Source of the DNA: Haematobia irritans
Taxonomy: Eukaryota; Arthropoda; Insecta; Diptera; Muscidae
NCBI RefSeq assembly: GCF_050003625.1
Contig: NC_134397.1
Location: 271,988,070-272,052,069, forward strand
Reading direction: 5' to 3'
Length of the DNA stretch: 64,000 nucleotides
A program made the position numbers and the translations under genes. Of this stretch, positions 10,640 to 23,200 are shown one piece after another. Below the pieces are notes generated by a model. It was not told the origin of the DNA. It was given only the letters and a program-made list of their open reading frames with translations, and ran no database searches. Position 1 is the first letter of the stretch; each line of letters begins with the position of its first letter.

Positions 10640-11090
10640 TTCTAATACCAACCAAGGCAATGCCCAATTTTTATCGCAGAACCAATTTCTATGTTCCCAT
10701 AAAATCTTAAGTAAGCCAAAAATATAACTTAATTTTCCCTAAACAAATAAGGCAAGAAGCTTTATTGTAAAACGCACCTAAAGGCAAAAATATGGGTACA
10801 ATAAAAACAAACCCTTTTTCTTGTTTTTGGTCCATAAACGTTACCACGTACTGGTATCACGTATACAAGTATCACGTACTGGTATACGTGATACCATACC
10901 CCATAGAATATTCCATTTCATTTCTTCTTCAACTATGAAACACTGTGGCATACAACTACTGATTTTCGTTCGCCTAAAACTATGCTCTATTTTTTTATTA
11001 TGAAACTACTGAGATTTGTGATTTTGGCGTACAGAAAGATATTGTGATTTTGGCGTACAGAAAAAATTTGGCGCCGATGTTGCCAGATTG
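10640..11090. other. unassigned
   Basis: Short direct repeats such as CACGTACTGGTAT (10846-10885) are present. No gene recognised. Confidence 0.35.
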
Positions 11091-11092
11091 TA

Positions 11093-12026
11093 AAGGGTGA
11101 TTTGTTAAGAGCTTGATAACTTTTTTTAAAAAAAAAACGCATAAAATTTGCAAAATCTCATCGGTTCTTTATTTGAAACGTTAGATTGGTCCATGACATT
11201 TACTTTTTGAAGATAATTTCATTTAAATGTTGACCGCGGGCTGCGTCTTAGGTGGTCCATTCGGAAAGTCCAATTTTGGGCAACTTTTTCGAGCATTTCG
11301 GCCGGAATAGCCCGAATTTCTTCGGAAATGTTGTCTTCCAAAGCTGGAATAGTTGCTGGCTTATTTCTGTAGACTTTAGACTTGACGTAGCCCCACAAAA
11401 AATAGTCTAAAGGCGTCAAATCGCATGATCTTGGTGGCCAACTTACCGGTCCATTTCTTGAGATGAATTGTTCTCCGAAGTTTTCCCTCAAAATGGCCAT
11501 AGAATCGCGAGCTGTGTGGCATGTAGCGCCATCTTGTTGAAACCACATGTCAACCAAGTTCAGTTCTTCCATTTTTGGCAACAAAATGTTTGTTAGCATC
11601 GAACGATAGCGATCGCCATTCACCGTAACGTTGCGTCCAACAGCATCTTTGAAAAAATACGGTCCAATGATTCCACCAGCGTACAAACCACACCAAACAG
11701 TGCATTTTTCGGGATGCATGGGCAGTTCTTGAACGGCTTCAGGTTGCTCTTCACTCCAAATGCGGCAATTTTGCTTATTTACGTAGCCATTCAACCAGAA
11801 ATGAGCCTCATCGCTGAACAAAATTTGTCGATAAAAAAGCGGATTTTCTGCCAACTTTTCTAGGGCCCATTCACTGAAAATTCGACGTTGTGGCAGATCG
11901 TAAGTCTATTCATGATGAAATGTCAAAGCATACTGAGCATCTTTCTCTTTGACACCATGTCTGAAATCCCACGTGATCTGTCAAATACTAATGCATGAAA
12001 ATCCTAACCTCAAAAGAATCACCCTT
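11093..12026 (-). mobile_element. DD41D Tc1/mariner (rosa-like) element, internally deleted copy 1
   Basis: Ends AAGGGTGATT at both termini (inverted), flanked by TA at 11091-11092 and 12027-12028. It is shorter than the copy at 35508-36808 by about 366 bp because of one internal deletion: on the minus strand ATGAATAGACTTAC joins directly to GATCTGCCACAACG. The terminal regions are almost identical to the other two copies. Confidence 0.92.
11219..11913 (-). pseudogene. DD41D transposase, deleted DNA-binding domain and C-terminal frameshift
   Basis: The reading frame from about 11854 encodes the catalytic core: [23 protein letters not shown] and [12 protein letters not shown]. The spacing between the second Asp and the Asp of PLDYF is 41 residues, the DD41D class. 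The N-terminal helix-turn-helix half present in the 35508 copy is deleted and the deletion breaks the frame from the original start codon at 11913. One extra G near 11237 shifts the last residues (HLRRSPRSTFK instead of the family ending). Such a protein would lack the DNA-binding domain. Confidence 0.9.
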
Positions 12027-12028
12027 TA

Positions 12029-15000
12029 TTTTGATAAAGTGACGCTTCTTCGATTCACAATAGCACTTTATTGTGACTAATTGATCGAAAAACAAGAAAG
12101 TGGTACAGTGTCATAAATAATGGTAGTAGTAAATATTTATTACTAATTGGAGCATTTCATACATTAAAAATGCAAGATTTCACTTCTTTTCTGTGATTGC
12201 TTTTAAACAGCTGATGATAGTGTTGCATAAATCTAAATCTACAAAAAAAGGATAAAAATATATCTTCTTGTTGGAAATTTTATTATAACTTGATGGGGAA
12301 TGATCCAATACAAAAATTGAAAATGTTTATTTTTGGTGAAATGAATTATTAAAGAAAAGTAACAGTGAAAAAATTGCCAATTTAGCGCGATAATGCCAAC
12401 TTAATACTGGCCTTAAACGAGTACTCTGTTTTCTTTTAGTCCTTCACGGCTTAGGGTATCCAGTGCTAAAAGAAAAAAGCCCTATTGTTGAACTCATACA
12501 TATTTTTTATTGCAAAAAATTTTATTGTTTTAGATTATTTTTTTTGTTTCAACTTTTGCCACAGAAAATTAATTCCAAACTTGTGTATAAAAGTCAATAA
12601 CCGTACAAATAAATTCGAAGCAAGCTGAAGTGGAAAAAATTATCACAAATAGTTAATATGGTAATGATTTTTTCTTTACCTTGAATTAAAGTTTTCTTTT
12701 ATGAGAAGGAAGAATTTCGTAAATTGTTGTTAAAAATCCAAGAGTATGAGTAAATGTTCGTTATTTTAACAAATCTTTTCTGAAATATAAGAATGTATAC
12801 TCAGATTGGATGCAAAGATTTTGAATTTGATTTTGTATTGATTTCGTGCCAAAGGCGAGGCTTAAAACTACAAATACAAATCATTGCACAGTTTCCCATT
12901 TTGTTTTCGAATATTTCTATCAACTTTCTATATTTAATCGAAAGATTCAAAATTCCAGTTGAAATATACAATATTTATTTAAACCAAAAATAAAAGAATG
13001 ACGTCGAAGAAAATGTGCCGAACTTTTGAGACTTGTCCTGTAGAGTTTTCTGTTGTGATTCCAACAAACTTCTTGGAGGAATAACAATTTGCATCATTTG
13101 CATCTAAGTCTTAAATAATAAACACAATAGCTGGTAGTTAGTTTCGAATTTTATTTAAGAATTTAAATTTGTTCTCCATATATCTGATTCTCATCTCTTT
13201 TAGTAGATGAAATTTTATTAGTTCTTGTTTTTAATAAATGCAAATCATTTTATGCTTCTTATCAAATAAATGATTGTTCTTGAATATAGGAAAGTTAATG
13301 TATTCAAATTATTTTGTTTGCAACTCTCTATTTAGTTTTAATTTTATCTAGGTATACATGTTTTCTCAATAAAGAGTCAATTATTATTTAAAAAAAAATT
13401 ATAAAATTTCCATATTTTTTCTTTTTCTAATTTATTAGCTGTTAATGGCAATAATCCCAGCAAGCAGTCTGACTGTTTAGGTAAATTCCAGGATTATTAA
13501 TAAATTTTTGTATAATGCACATCTTTTTAATTAGCGCTGTCTGTTGATTTACTTTTAATTATTATATATAGTATTTTAATTAGCTCTTTTGTGTTTGGTT
13601 TTTGTTTCTGGTTTTAGCAAATAATGATCGTATTATAATGATAATGTTGTTTTTATTCTTTTCTAATTTAGTATATAGGCATATTTACTTTAAGTGATTT
13701 ATTATTTGTGTTTAGCTAGAAACAAATGACTACTTAACCAACTTCTTGTTATAGTGTTTTCTATAATTAAATAGAAAAACCTCTGGTCCATTTTTGTGGT
13801 TACTTAAAAATTACATTTTTCTTAAGATTACAAACATCTAGTGAAATAGTTTTGACTTTAAACATAAAAAATCTATACTATTAAAAAAAATATATTTAAT
13901 AACAATGTTTCGCGTATTTTTTTTTTTTTCTTAACGAGTACTATTATTATAAAAAATGAAAACAAATATATTAGGTGGTTGTTAGTTACTTTAATACACT
14001 GTTTTCCCTAGGCTATAGTTTATGTTAAAGAAGCGCTGATTTCAGTTCAATAAAATTTAACTTGGAATATAAAAATCAACTTTGCATCATATATAATGGA
14101 GAAAAAAAGGAAAGGCTAGGACCCGACTAAAAGACAACTCTACCCAAATAATTTTATACGCCTGGTTTTTGTAGTCTATATTTTGAAGCGTATTGGAGAA
14201 AAAGTTTTAGAAGCACTGCTTTATGCTTAATGACATTGAACACCCAACAAGTAACAAAGAGTTAAAGACGGCTGGTTTAAGAAAAGCCTAAGGCCGGGCG
14301 ATGTCGACTAAATGATACCCTAACGCAACCCTACCCAATTACTTTTGTACGTCTGATATTTCTCGTGTATATTTTAACTTATAAACCTTATGCCATATAT
14401 TGTTTTAAGGCCCATTGATGTAGCTAAGAATTTTCAGCCGTTTTATAAAACTAAAAAGAATACGAAATTTAGATGATGCTGTCCCTTCTCGTGAGTTCTT
14501 TTTAGAAGTCTAATATATTAATGTTGGGTCTAAGGCCAATATTTCTGATAGGAACTACATAATAGTTGAGGGTCAGGGATGGTGGGTGGAAAACTTTAAT
14601 AACTCAATAGGGCAAAGCTAGATACCTTAATTCAAATTTACTTACCATTAATGTAAAGGACTTAGTTAGGCATAATTTAATTAGGTGCCCCGCTTTAATG
14701 GTTGCTGGGTTCTACCCTGGATCTCAAGGCCCAAAAACAAAGCATGCTCACGAAAGATAAACCGTCATGGAGGAAAATAGCTCAAACATTCAAAATTGTA
14801 TTCATTTGTAGATAGTGCGCCCGAATCTGGATACAAAACTTAAACCTTATCTGTAGATGTCCACATTTTCGAGATTGGAATCGTTAGTATGATTTGGTAG
14901 GCAACTAAGCAGAAATTCGTTGGTCTAAAATTTTATTCCGCTGGAAATTGATTTTTGATACATTTGCATTTCAATTGCCCTTTTCAAATCGATCAAACGA

Positions 15001-16240
15001 CTGAATTGCATTTCAATATAGCTTCACGGAGATGACAACCTATCCCAGCAAAAAAAAATAGAAATCCATCCTAATCCATCATAAAAATTGTACATACAGA
15101 AATTTTCTAGAGATGGATATAATTTTTACATCATAACATGATGACATATCCGAGGTTTGTGAATTTTTTGCACTAAATTTAATTTTCTAAATTTTACCGG
15201 GTATAAAACATAGCAATGATGGATAAAATAATGAAAGTTAATGCTCCGTTTGTGTATGTTGAAGGATAGCATTCTTTCGTATTTCAAACGAAAGAAACTT
15301 GATTGTGGTTTCTCTGTGTCGAAAGACAAGTCAATTCATATTTTGTTGTTGAGTATGAAACAAACGTATACAATGTGCTAAGGAAAAAGTTAAAACATTA
15401 TTAACATTTGAATTAAGGTATATTTAGTAAAGTACTTTCATGATTAAATTTGATAATTTTTTTTCATTTGAGCAAAACTTTGATTGTCAGTATTTTATTA
15501 ATGTCATAGTATAGGAGTTCTATGGGTTTGTCATCTCCCCCTACCAAATAACATGCAGTATTTCTTCATGCTATTATTATATATCCTTGAATTAAATATT
15601 CTGTATTCTTCCCATCTACACGAATTAATTGCTCATCTTTTTGAGGTAACTTAACAATGAGTACACATTGTAGCTCTCACCCCTTAGGAGAATGTTGCTA
15701 GCTACGCCAATTTAACTGACAATTGTGACAAAAATAAATCTTCAAAATAATATTATTTTATACATTTGCTTTAAAATGATGACAGTAAAGTATCGAAATA
15801 AATGATGGTACGAATTTCGAAGCATACATGGATACATTATCACATTGTCTCTGCTTTAAATTTCCCATTTGTTGAACAATGTTTCAATTTGACTAACAAT
15901 CAAAGTGGCAATATGGTGACTTTGTAAAATATTTTCCTTAATATACCTTACTTTGAATAAATTATCTGGCCAAAACATTGTATTCTCATGCAAACGAAAC
16001 GAACTTTCAAAAATACAGAAAGCCAAATTGATTCGAATTCGAGTAACTGCTTTTTTATCGACTGGGTTTTCATTTGATATACAGAAAATAGCTATAAAAA
16101 AAAAATTTAAGTGAACCGATCTGACCTGGAATTCAGTATACAATTTTTGCTGGTATCATAAGAAATCGGAAAAATAAATTTAATTAAGAATGTTTCTTAC
16201 TTTTTCATTTTATTACTCACGACTGAAAAGCAATCACTTC
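12029..16240. other. downstream flank of the elongase gene, no gene seen
   Basis: AT-rich sequence without a supported coding region. The word TCCCAGCAAAAAAAAATAG at 15044-15062 resembles a CCAGCAAAA-type MITE end. Part of it could be distant 3' sequence of the elongase transcript, but no poly(A) site can be assigned. Confidence 0.35.
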
Positions 16241-17349
16241 CAATACAAGTGTAACTAAAACTCACAGGGGGGTTACTCTGTATTGCGATACGAAAGCAAA
16301 TGCGATGCGATAGTTAAATGCGTTAAGAGTACAATTCGGTACTCTGTATCACTTGCGCAAACGCTTTCGCAAAGTAAACTGAAAATATGGTAACGCTTTA
16401 GCAAAATAAAGCGAAAATATGACAACGCTGGCTGCACAATGTAAACAATAACGAAAATGATAAAAAGAAATGTCAAAAAATTGTAAATAAAAACATTTTA
16501 AACAATCTTCCGTTCGGTGCGTGTTCTTTTAAAACTTGCTAATCGTTTATAACAAAAAAGTAATAATTATGGATTCGATAGCGTTATGGTTTGAAGAAAA
16601 TTAACATGAACGAATTACAAGAAGAATTTTGCGAGATCGGTCAAATATACTCTCCCTAAGTGACCACGGGTAAGAAAATGGAAACTCAAATTATGTGACA
16701 AACGTTTTCGAATATTTCATTTTTATAGATTTCGTCTTAATAAAGATGCGTTTATGTATGTATTAAACGCTATTAAAGACGACCTCGTCGTTCCAAATAA
16801 ATCCACAGCCATTCCAACTCCAATAAAAGTGGCCGCTGCTTTGAAATTGCTTGGACAAGGTGGTTATCTACAAATCGGCCAAGACCATCTTTTAGGACTA
16901 TCAGAGCAATCTATGTCGCGCTGCTTAAAAGAAGTTTGCGAGGTGATTGAACGAATACTTTGTCCCAAGCACATACAATTTGAGGTAACTGCGGAAGAGA
17001 CCATAAAGTCTACCAAAGTTTGGAACTGACGTTGCTGTGTCTGTAACTTTTTTGGTTTTTCCCTAAAACAATAAACAATTTAGATACAAATATAAAAATT
17101 TAATTGTGCTTACTTACATATTTGTTACTTTGCGATTGCTATTTTGTTTGCGCACGATTTTTGCGATCAACGAACGAGTTTGACATACGCTTTCGCATTA
17201 TAGAGTGCGGTGATGCCAGATTTGCGAAAACTAGATGCGCAAGGTAGATACGAAAACGAATTACTGAGTACCAATTACTCGATTCGCGACAATTTTTCTT
17301 ACGCATCGCAATACAGAGTAACCCCCCAGGTTTAGTTACACTTGTATTG
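16241..17349 (+). mobile_element. PIF/Harbinger element relic
   Basis: Terminal inverted repeats of about 50 bp: the outer word CAATACAAGTGTAACTAAA (16241-16259) and the inner GGGGGGTTACTCTGTATTGC (from 16267) both recur inverted at 17349-17331 and 17327-17308. A short length difference separates outer and inner parts on the left side. Subterminal regions are rich in TTTGCG/CGCAAA words. The element carries a short Harbinger-type transposase remnant and has lost the catalytic part. No clean 3-bp duplication could be read. Confidence 0.8.
16569..17029 (+). pseudogene. Harbinger transposase N-terminal remnant
   Basis: Exon 1 starts MDSIALWFEEN, hits an in-frame TAA, then reads HERITRRILRDRSNILSLSD to a GTAAGA donor near 16671; a TTTTTATAG acceptor near 16728 restores the frame to GFRLNKDAFMYVLNAI. 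The second exon contains IPTPIKVAAALKLLGQGGYL and GLSEQSMSRCLKEVCEVIE, the region preceding the DDE domain of HARBI1-like nucleases. It stops at 17029; the catalytic domain is absent. Identification rests on this conserved block, so the family is likely and the function is lost. Confidence 0.75.
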
Positions 17350-17452
17350 TATTGCATTTTAACAGCATCCTTTTGGGTTCACTTAGCATTCCGATTTTTG
17401 TTATTTGTTTTACCGTACTTCACATAGAGGATATTGCTCTACTGTGGACATA

Positions 17453-17679
17453 CACAGAAAAAAATTTCACGAAAATTTTTCCAATTAAAGTCTTAATTGA
17501 GTAAAAAAAAAAATTAATTGAGACAAAAATCAGTCATAAAAAATAATTTAAAAAATGTGATTGACTTTCAATTAATTTTATAACTGATACTATCATTTCT
17601 GTGATTGCAGACATTTCAATTAAAAAATTAATTGAATCAATTAATTTTGTGTTTGCATCAGAATTTATTTTTATGTGTG
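17453..17679 (+). mobile_element. AATTAATT-rich MITE (CACACAAAAAAATTTCACG family), copy 1
   Basis: Begins CACAGAAAAAAATTTCACG after TA and ends TTATTTTTATGTGTG. The interior contains the family marker ATACTATCATTTCTGTGATT. Non-coding; shortened relative to the 290-bp copies at 31272 and 58147. Confidence 0.8.
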
Positions 17680-17821
17680 AAGGAAATGCAATAGGATGTG
17701 AAATGCCACCAAATATCTTCACATCTCATATTTTTTTTTTTTAATTTTAAAGGCGACACATAAGGAATAAGAGTAATCAAGTATCATTGCCCAATGTCGA
17801 GTAATAAAAAAGCTATAGACC

Positions 17822-18538
17822 TATTTCACGAAAATTTTTCTAATCTTGAGTTTTAAAAAATATTCAATTAACAATTTAATTGATTCAAAAATTTGTTATC
17901 ACAAAATTTAATAGTATCATTTAATATTTAAATTGACTTTCAATTAATTTTTTAATTGATACTATCATTTCTGTGATCGATGTGATTTAAATTAAACAAT
18001 TACGCCCATGTTCTTCAATTCGATTTACCTCATTTAGAGAAAATTCCGATTCTAAAGGTGTTTTTCAATCCGAATTAGAGAAAAAATTCTCCAAATATTT
18101 TAGAGCAAACATAATTAATCTAAACCAATTAGAATCACAATATATTATAAAATACCCATTCACAATCATCATCAAAAGGCATTTATTTATAAAATAGAAT
18201 GTTTTCTTGCTATTTTTTACATTAAATATTTTATCGCATAATATTCAATATATAAGAAATATTTAATAACCAATAGGTCCCTTTATTCCTGTGAATCTTT
18301 ATAGTGCGATTTTCTCTAAATGCCAGGAAAAACATTTGAGAGAAGTTAGAGTTGCCTTAGCTGACTCGAAAATGGGAGTCAAAATCACTCTAATTTAAGA
18401 ACAGGAAATTTGTACCGAAAATAATTAGAGTGGATTTTATTATTTTGTCGGATTCGGAAAAGAATGGAAAAAAGAACATGGCTGTTAATTGGATCAATTA
18501 ATTTCGTGATTGAATCAGAAAATAATTTTTTTGTGTGC
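17822..18538 (+). mobile_element. AATTAATT-rich MITE, copy 2, split by another MITE
   Basis: The left half (from TTTCACGAAAATTTTTCTAAT) and the right half (TTGGATCAATTAATTTCGTG to TTTTTTTGTGTG) are collinear with the other family members and are separated by the insertion at 18003-18484. Confidence 0.8.
18003..18484. mobile_element. Harbinger-like MITE with TTA duplication
   Basis: Ends CGCCCATGTTCTT and, inverted, CAGCCATGTTCTT. TTA is duplicated at 18000-18002 and 18485-18487, and removing the insert restores the host MITE sequence ATTAATTGG. A 3-bp TTA duplication fits PIF/Harbinger. The 482-bp interior is non-coding. Confidence 0.75.
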
Positions 18539-18540
18539 GA

Positions 18541-20032
18541 GTTTATTGTTTAAAAAGCTACCATTCTCATATGGTAGCCCAGAAGCGTTAGGTTTGATCG
18601 CTAATTTTTTGCTCGGAATCTCATGGAAGTCTATCTTGTCTGTATATAATTTTTTATGTGGCCATTTGCCAATTTGGTTTCGCATTAGTAAGACTTACAT
18701 TTTTCGTAAATACTAACAATAAGACTACGATACAAACAAATTAACTATATAAGCTAAAACATATATTTTTACTGTTCCAATATGAAGAAAAAATATAAAA
18801 TATAAACGGTGCCAAATGTTTTACCATTAGAACTTACCAATCGAATAAGTTCTCGAGTAATTGACACACGACCCGTGATTACAAAAATTAAGAATGCGAT
18901 ATCGAATGCTGCGATAAGCCCCTGTTTGCTTAACCTGTCTGTACAAATTTAATTGAAAGAAAGTTGCAAATTTTTTTAAAATTCAACCAAGTTTAAACTA
19001 CAAAGTGATTGGGAGTTTTTTTTTTACTTAATGCCTGCAAAAGAACTATATTTACAACATATGTAGTAATGTAAGTTGCATCAAAAGCCTAACATTTGAA
19101 CAATAAAGGCATCCGTGCAAGGAAAAAGAGAAAATTCCTAAACCTTAGTATAAAACAAAGATAGTTTTGTTTTTCAAAAGTTCTTTTGTAAAATTATTAA
19201 AGATTTTATAAAATCTTGTCATTTTATTGTTAGCAAAAATATTTAGGAAAATTATTAAGTTTCAAATTTGACCATTTTACAAAAATATTTCTTTTAGAGG
19301 CTAGTGTACAATTAAAATATCAAAAAAATAAAGAAAACAATAAACTTATGAAACAATGATGGTTTTCTAATTGTTTTTGCTAAAATAAAATTTTAACACT
19401 TTTTTATCTTAGCCAATATGCCCATGTTTTAGATGGGTGTGTGTGTGTGTTTTTTTTTATGTGAGTGTGTATGTGTATAACAGTGTTTATTATATAACTT
19501 ACAATAATTTACAAAATAAAATGTAATGCTTTATGAACGATTGATTGTTTTGATTTTGATATCAACGATTAGTGGAGAAGTGAATTACATAATAGTAAAA
19601 GTTGTAGAATGGATACAGCAGCTTCGGAGGTTTAGTTTTGTTGTGCGTGCTAAATGCCTGTTCTACCACTTTTCTTTACTCTTTCAAAGTAGTTACTAGT
19701 TTCTCATATTACCCATTTTTTATGAAATATGTTTCATTATATTTTCTAGTTGGGAGGGGATGTTGGTTTTTGATTTGTTTATGGTTTACACAATTTGTCG
19801 TTTTGTTTTAGTTTTTGTTTAATAGCTATATAAATTTTATATAATATATAAAACATTCATTTTGTTCTTGAATCCATTGGTTTGTTGTTGTGGTTGTTGG
19901 TTTTCTGTTCTGTTTCTCTTCTCTCATACATATTTAGAATTTGTTGCTAAAAACTATATAAAATTAATTTAAATATTTTAATAGGCTTAAATCGAGAGTT
20001 TTGTGTGATTTTTGTTTTTTTGTTGGTTTAGC
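18541..20032 (-). other. probable 3' UTR and downstream region of the elongase gene
   Basis: Directly follows the elongase stop codon on the minus strand. A minus-strand AATAAA lies at 19491-19486, but no GU-rich element clearly follows it, so the cleavage site is undetermined. A short GT repeat lies at 19437-19452. Confidence 0.4.
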
Positions 20033-20221
20033 TTATTTGACTTTTCTCTGATGCAGACTAGAGCTACTGGTATCTGGATTAAGAATAGCTTCATTGGATG
20101 AGATAACACCCTCCTTGAGTATATGATCACTGCCGTTGGCAAAGCCATTGGAGTAGATGCCATTTTTCATCAAATGGCCATTGGTTATTAATGAACTTTC
20201 ACATTCATCGTCCAAAACGGG
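20033..20221 (-). CDS. elongase terminal coding exon
   Basis: Encodes the last 62 residues, [20 protein letters not shown] to SLHQRKVK, then TAA at 20035-20033. The [20 protein letters not shown] stretch continues the Asn-Gly motif of exon 6, which supports this exon despite the large intron. Confidence 0.87.
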   Translation of the reverse strand, partial: PVLDDECESSLITNGHLMKNGIYSNGFANGSDHILKEGVISSNEAILNPDTSSSSLHQRKVK

Positions 20222-23200
20222 CTGCAAAGAAATACAAGATTTTATAGAGATTATTATTACTTTTTTTTTATTAAATTTGTTGTTTAGAAATAAGTTTTTA
20301 TGGAGTCAGATAATGATGGTGGGTATAAAAATTCAAATTGTTGAGCATAGATATGAAAATTGCTCGAACAAGGTCGAGTTCCCCTTTGTCCATATTATAA
20401 AATCCTAGCCAAAGACAGTCAATTCATCTCACATTTACCTTTACTAGTTGCTAAGTATACAGAAAAATTGCTAAAAAAATTAATTGGCTTGCTACAAATA
20501 TGATTCAAACCGGCGCACATTGGACCAAATGACCGAAATCTCACGCATAAAATCAATTTTTGAACTTGTGAAAATTAACCCTGGACAGTCATCCTTCGTC
20601 AAAATGACGACGCTTAATTTCATTTTCGATTTAAAGTGCTTTTTGGTCGATTTTAATAAGGTCGATTTAATAAGGAAATAAACATAATATTGGTTCTCAT
20701 TTTTGCTCACGATGCAAATTATAGCGTCTTGAAATAAGCTGTAGTCAAAATGACGAAGGATGACGTTTGTGTACAAAAACTAAGGATGACTTTCCAGGGT
20801 TAAACATTTGGTGCTACAAAAAAGTTGACAAACCATTAGCAAAAAAAAACAAAATGATTAAACAATATGACAACCCGTTTGGCCGTTCCAGGTCGACGAA
20901 GTGGAAACTCTTTGTTATTGATGTTTTTTTTTTTTGAATTCAAAGTTTAGCAAGGAGATTTAGAGATTTTGGTGGTAAAAAAAGTTTTAAAAGCTATAAA
21001 CTTAATTTGAAATGTAAAATATAAGTCAAAGTATGTACTTTTAGTAAAAAGGATCAAGGATCCTTATTCGGTTAAGTTAGTTTATACTGCTTTAGTTAGG
21101 TCTAAATTGGAATATGGTGTTTTTGTTTGGAGTCCTTATTATGGAATTCATTCCCAAAGACTTGAAAGGATTCAGAGGAAATTTATTAATTTTGCACTCT
21201 ACCCGCTTAACTTTTCTGTACCGTATCCCACTTATGAGGCGAAATGTCGATTAATTCATATGAAAACTTTGGCTAATAGGCGTTGTTATTTGTCTTTAAT
21301 ATTCCGGGTTTACTTGAAAATATCCACTTCAGGGTTCCTCTTAGGACTTTGCGTAGTAGTGAGTTGTTTCATATACCCCGTCATAGGACTAATTATGGTT
21401 CCAATGAACCAATGAGTCGTGCATTGGCTGAATTTAATAATATCTCCTATGAAGATATTGATATATTTGATAAATTTTCTAAAGTTGTTAATATTCTGGA
21501 TTTAATATATTTTTAGTTCTAAGTAGTCTGTAAGGAATATTTTATTTCCATAGACTTAAATAAATAAATAAATAAAAACAATTAAAAACGATTGTAAATA
21601 TTTTTTGGTTATTTAAGAAAAAATTGTGACAAAAAGCATATTTTCTCTTAGGTTAATTTAATGTATGTCCCATGTTGTCTGCAGTAGAACTTACTAACTT
21701 GGAACGGATTGGTAGAGTTCTATAGTGCGTTAGAAAGGTTGAGATGTTGTCTTTCTGCTTATAAGTGCTAATGAAGGTACCCCATTATAATTATGGTGTT
21801 ACAATCGAAACCCAGAAATTATTAAATATTGGATAGAAAACAACTCCCAGTGCTGTAATAATGATGCAAAAACATTAAAAATAGAGAAGTCTACCACGAC
21901 AACTTGAAGTAAAAAGTTAAACAATTGTGCAGGGAAATAGAATGTCTTACTGTAACTGATTCGTCGACACAGGTTCCGTTACAAAATTTCTTAAATCATA
22001 AAGCTAATATTTAAATATAGACTTACATATAGCAGAGTGTCAAGGTAGTGATACGTACAGAAGTAATAAGATCACTTCAAACATGTTTCAAGAACAAAAT
22101 GTTATTTTTGGACTGGGAACGCAAAAATGTTTTTTTTTTTCTACAAACACATACAGGGTTGGCAAAATCTGGACATTTTTTAACGAATATGTTCCCATTC
22201 CTACATAGTTTTGCAGAAATAATGGTATTCAAAACTTTTAGCTAAAATGAGAGTGCAAGAGATTGAATTGAACTAAAATTTCTGAAATCATATACACTCT
22301 AAGGTAGTGATCAAGATGGAGTAACAGTATGGATCAGTTCTAATCTCGATTTTCAGTTTCCAATGTTACTACATATTGATATATTTAAATTGGTGTATGA
22401 TAAAATTGGTTGAGATACATCCTCCATTAGAAAATAGGCGTGGCAGTGGGTGGATCGGTCCGAAATGTTGATCATACTTTATTCTCATCCCCAGTGGTAC
22501 ATGTACAAAATTTCAGAGCTCTAGGCGCTTCCTTTGGGTTGAAATACGCCCTTCAGTTGAAAGTGGGCGTGGCAGTGGGCGGATCGATCCAAAATTTTTA
22601 TCATACTTTATTCTCATCCCCAGTAGTACATGTACAAAATTTCAGAGCTCTAGGCGCTTTGGGTTGAAATACGCCCTTCATTTCAAAGTGGGCGTGGCAG
22701 TGGGCGGATCTGTCCAAAATTTTATATTATACTTTATTCGCATCATCAGTGGTAAATGTACAAAATTTCAGAGCTCTAGGTGCTTCCGTTGATTTAATGC
22801 GTCAAAAACCTGTCATTTGGCCCACAGTGCGGCGGCTGGCTAGCATATAGCGTACGGCGTTCCACATTGCAGTAAAATCACTTAGAGAAGCTATGAAACA
22901 CTCAGAAATGTCACACCTCAGTAATGCTGGTGACATTTTGTAAGTGGATTCACTGCAATGTGGACCGCCGTTCGGACTCGGCTATAAAAAGGAGGTCCCT
23001 TGTCATTGAGCTTACAATGCACAACAAATTCATGAGCTGAAAATCAAATTACTTCCGCATCTACGTAAACTCTAAATCTGGCCACCAGGAACTAATTCCT
23101 AATTATCAAATTTCAAACGGATGTTCATTGGGAAGAAATTTTCGTCGAATAAACGGTGGTCGAAACTCAAGCTATTTTGAAGGAATACACAAAATTTTTT

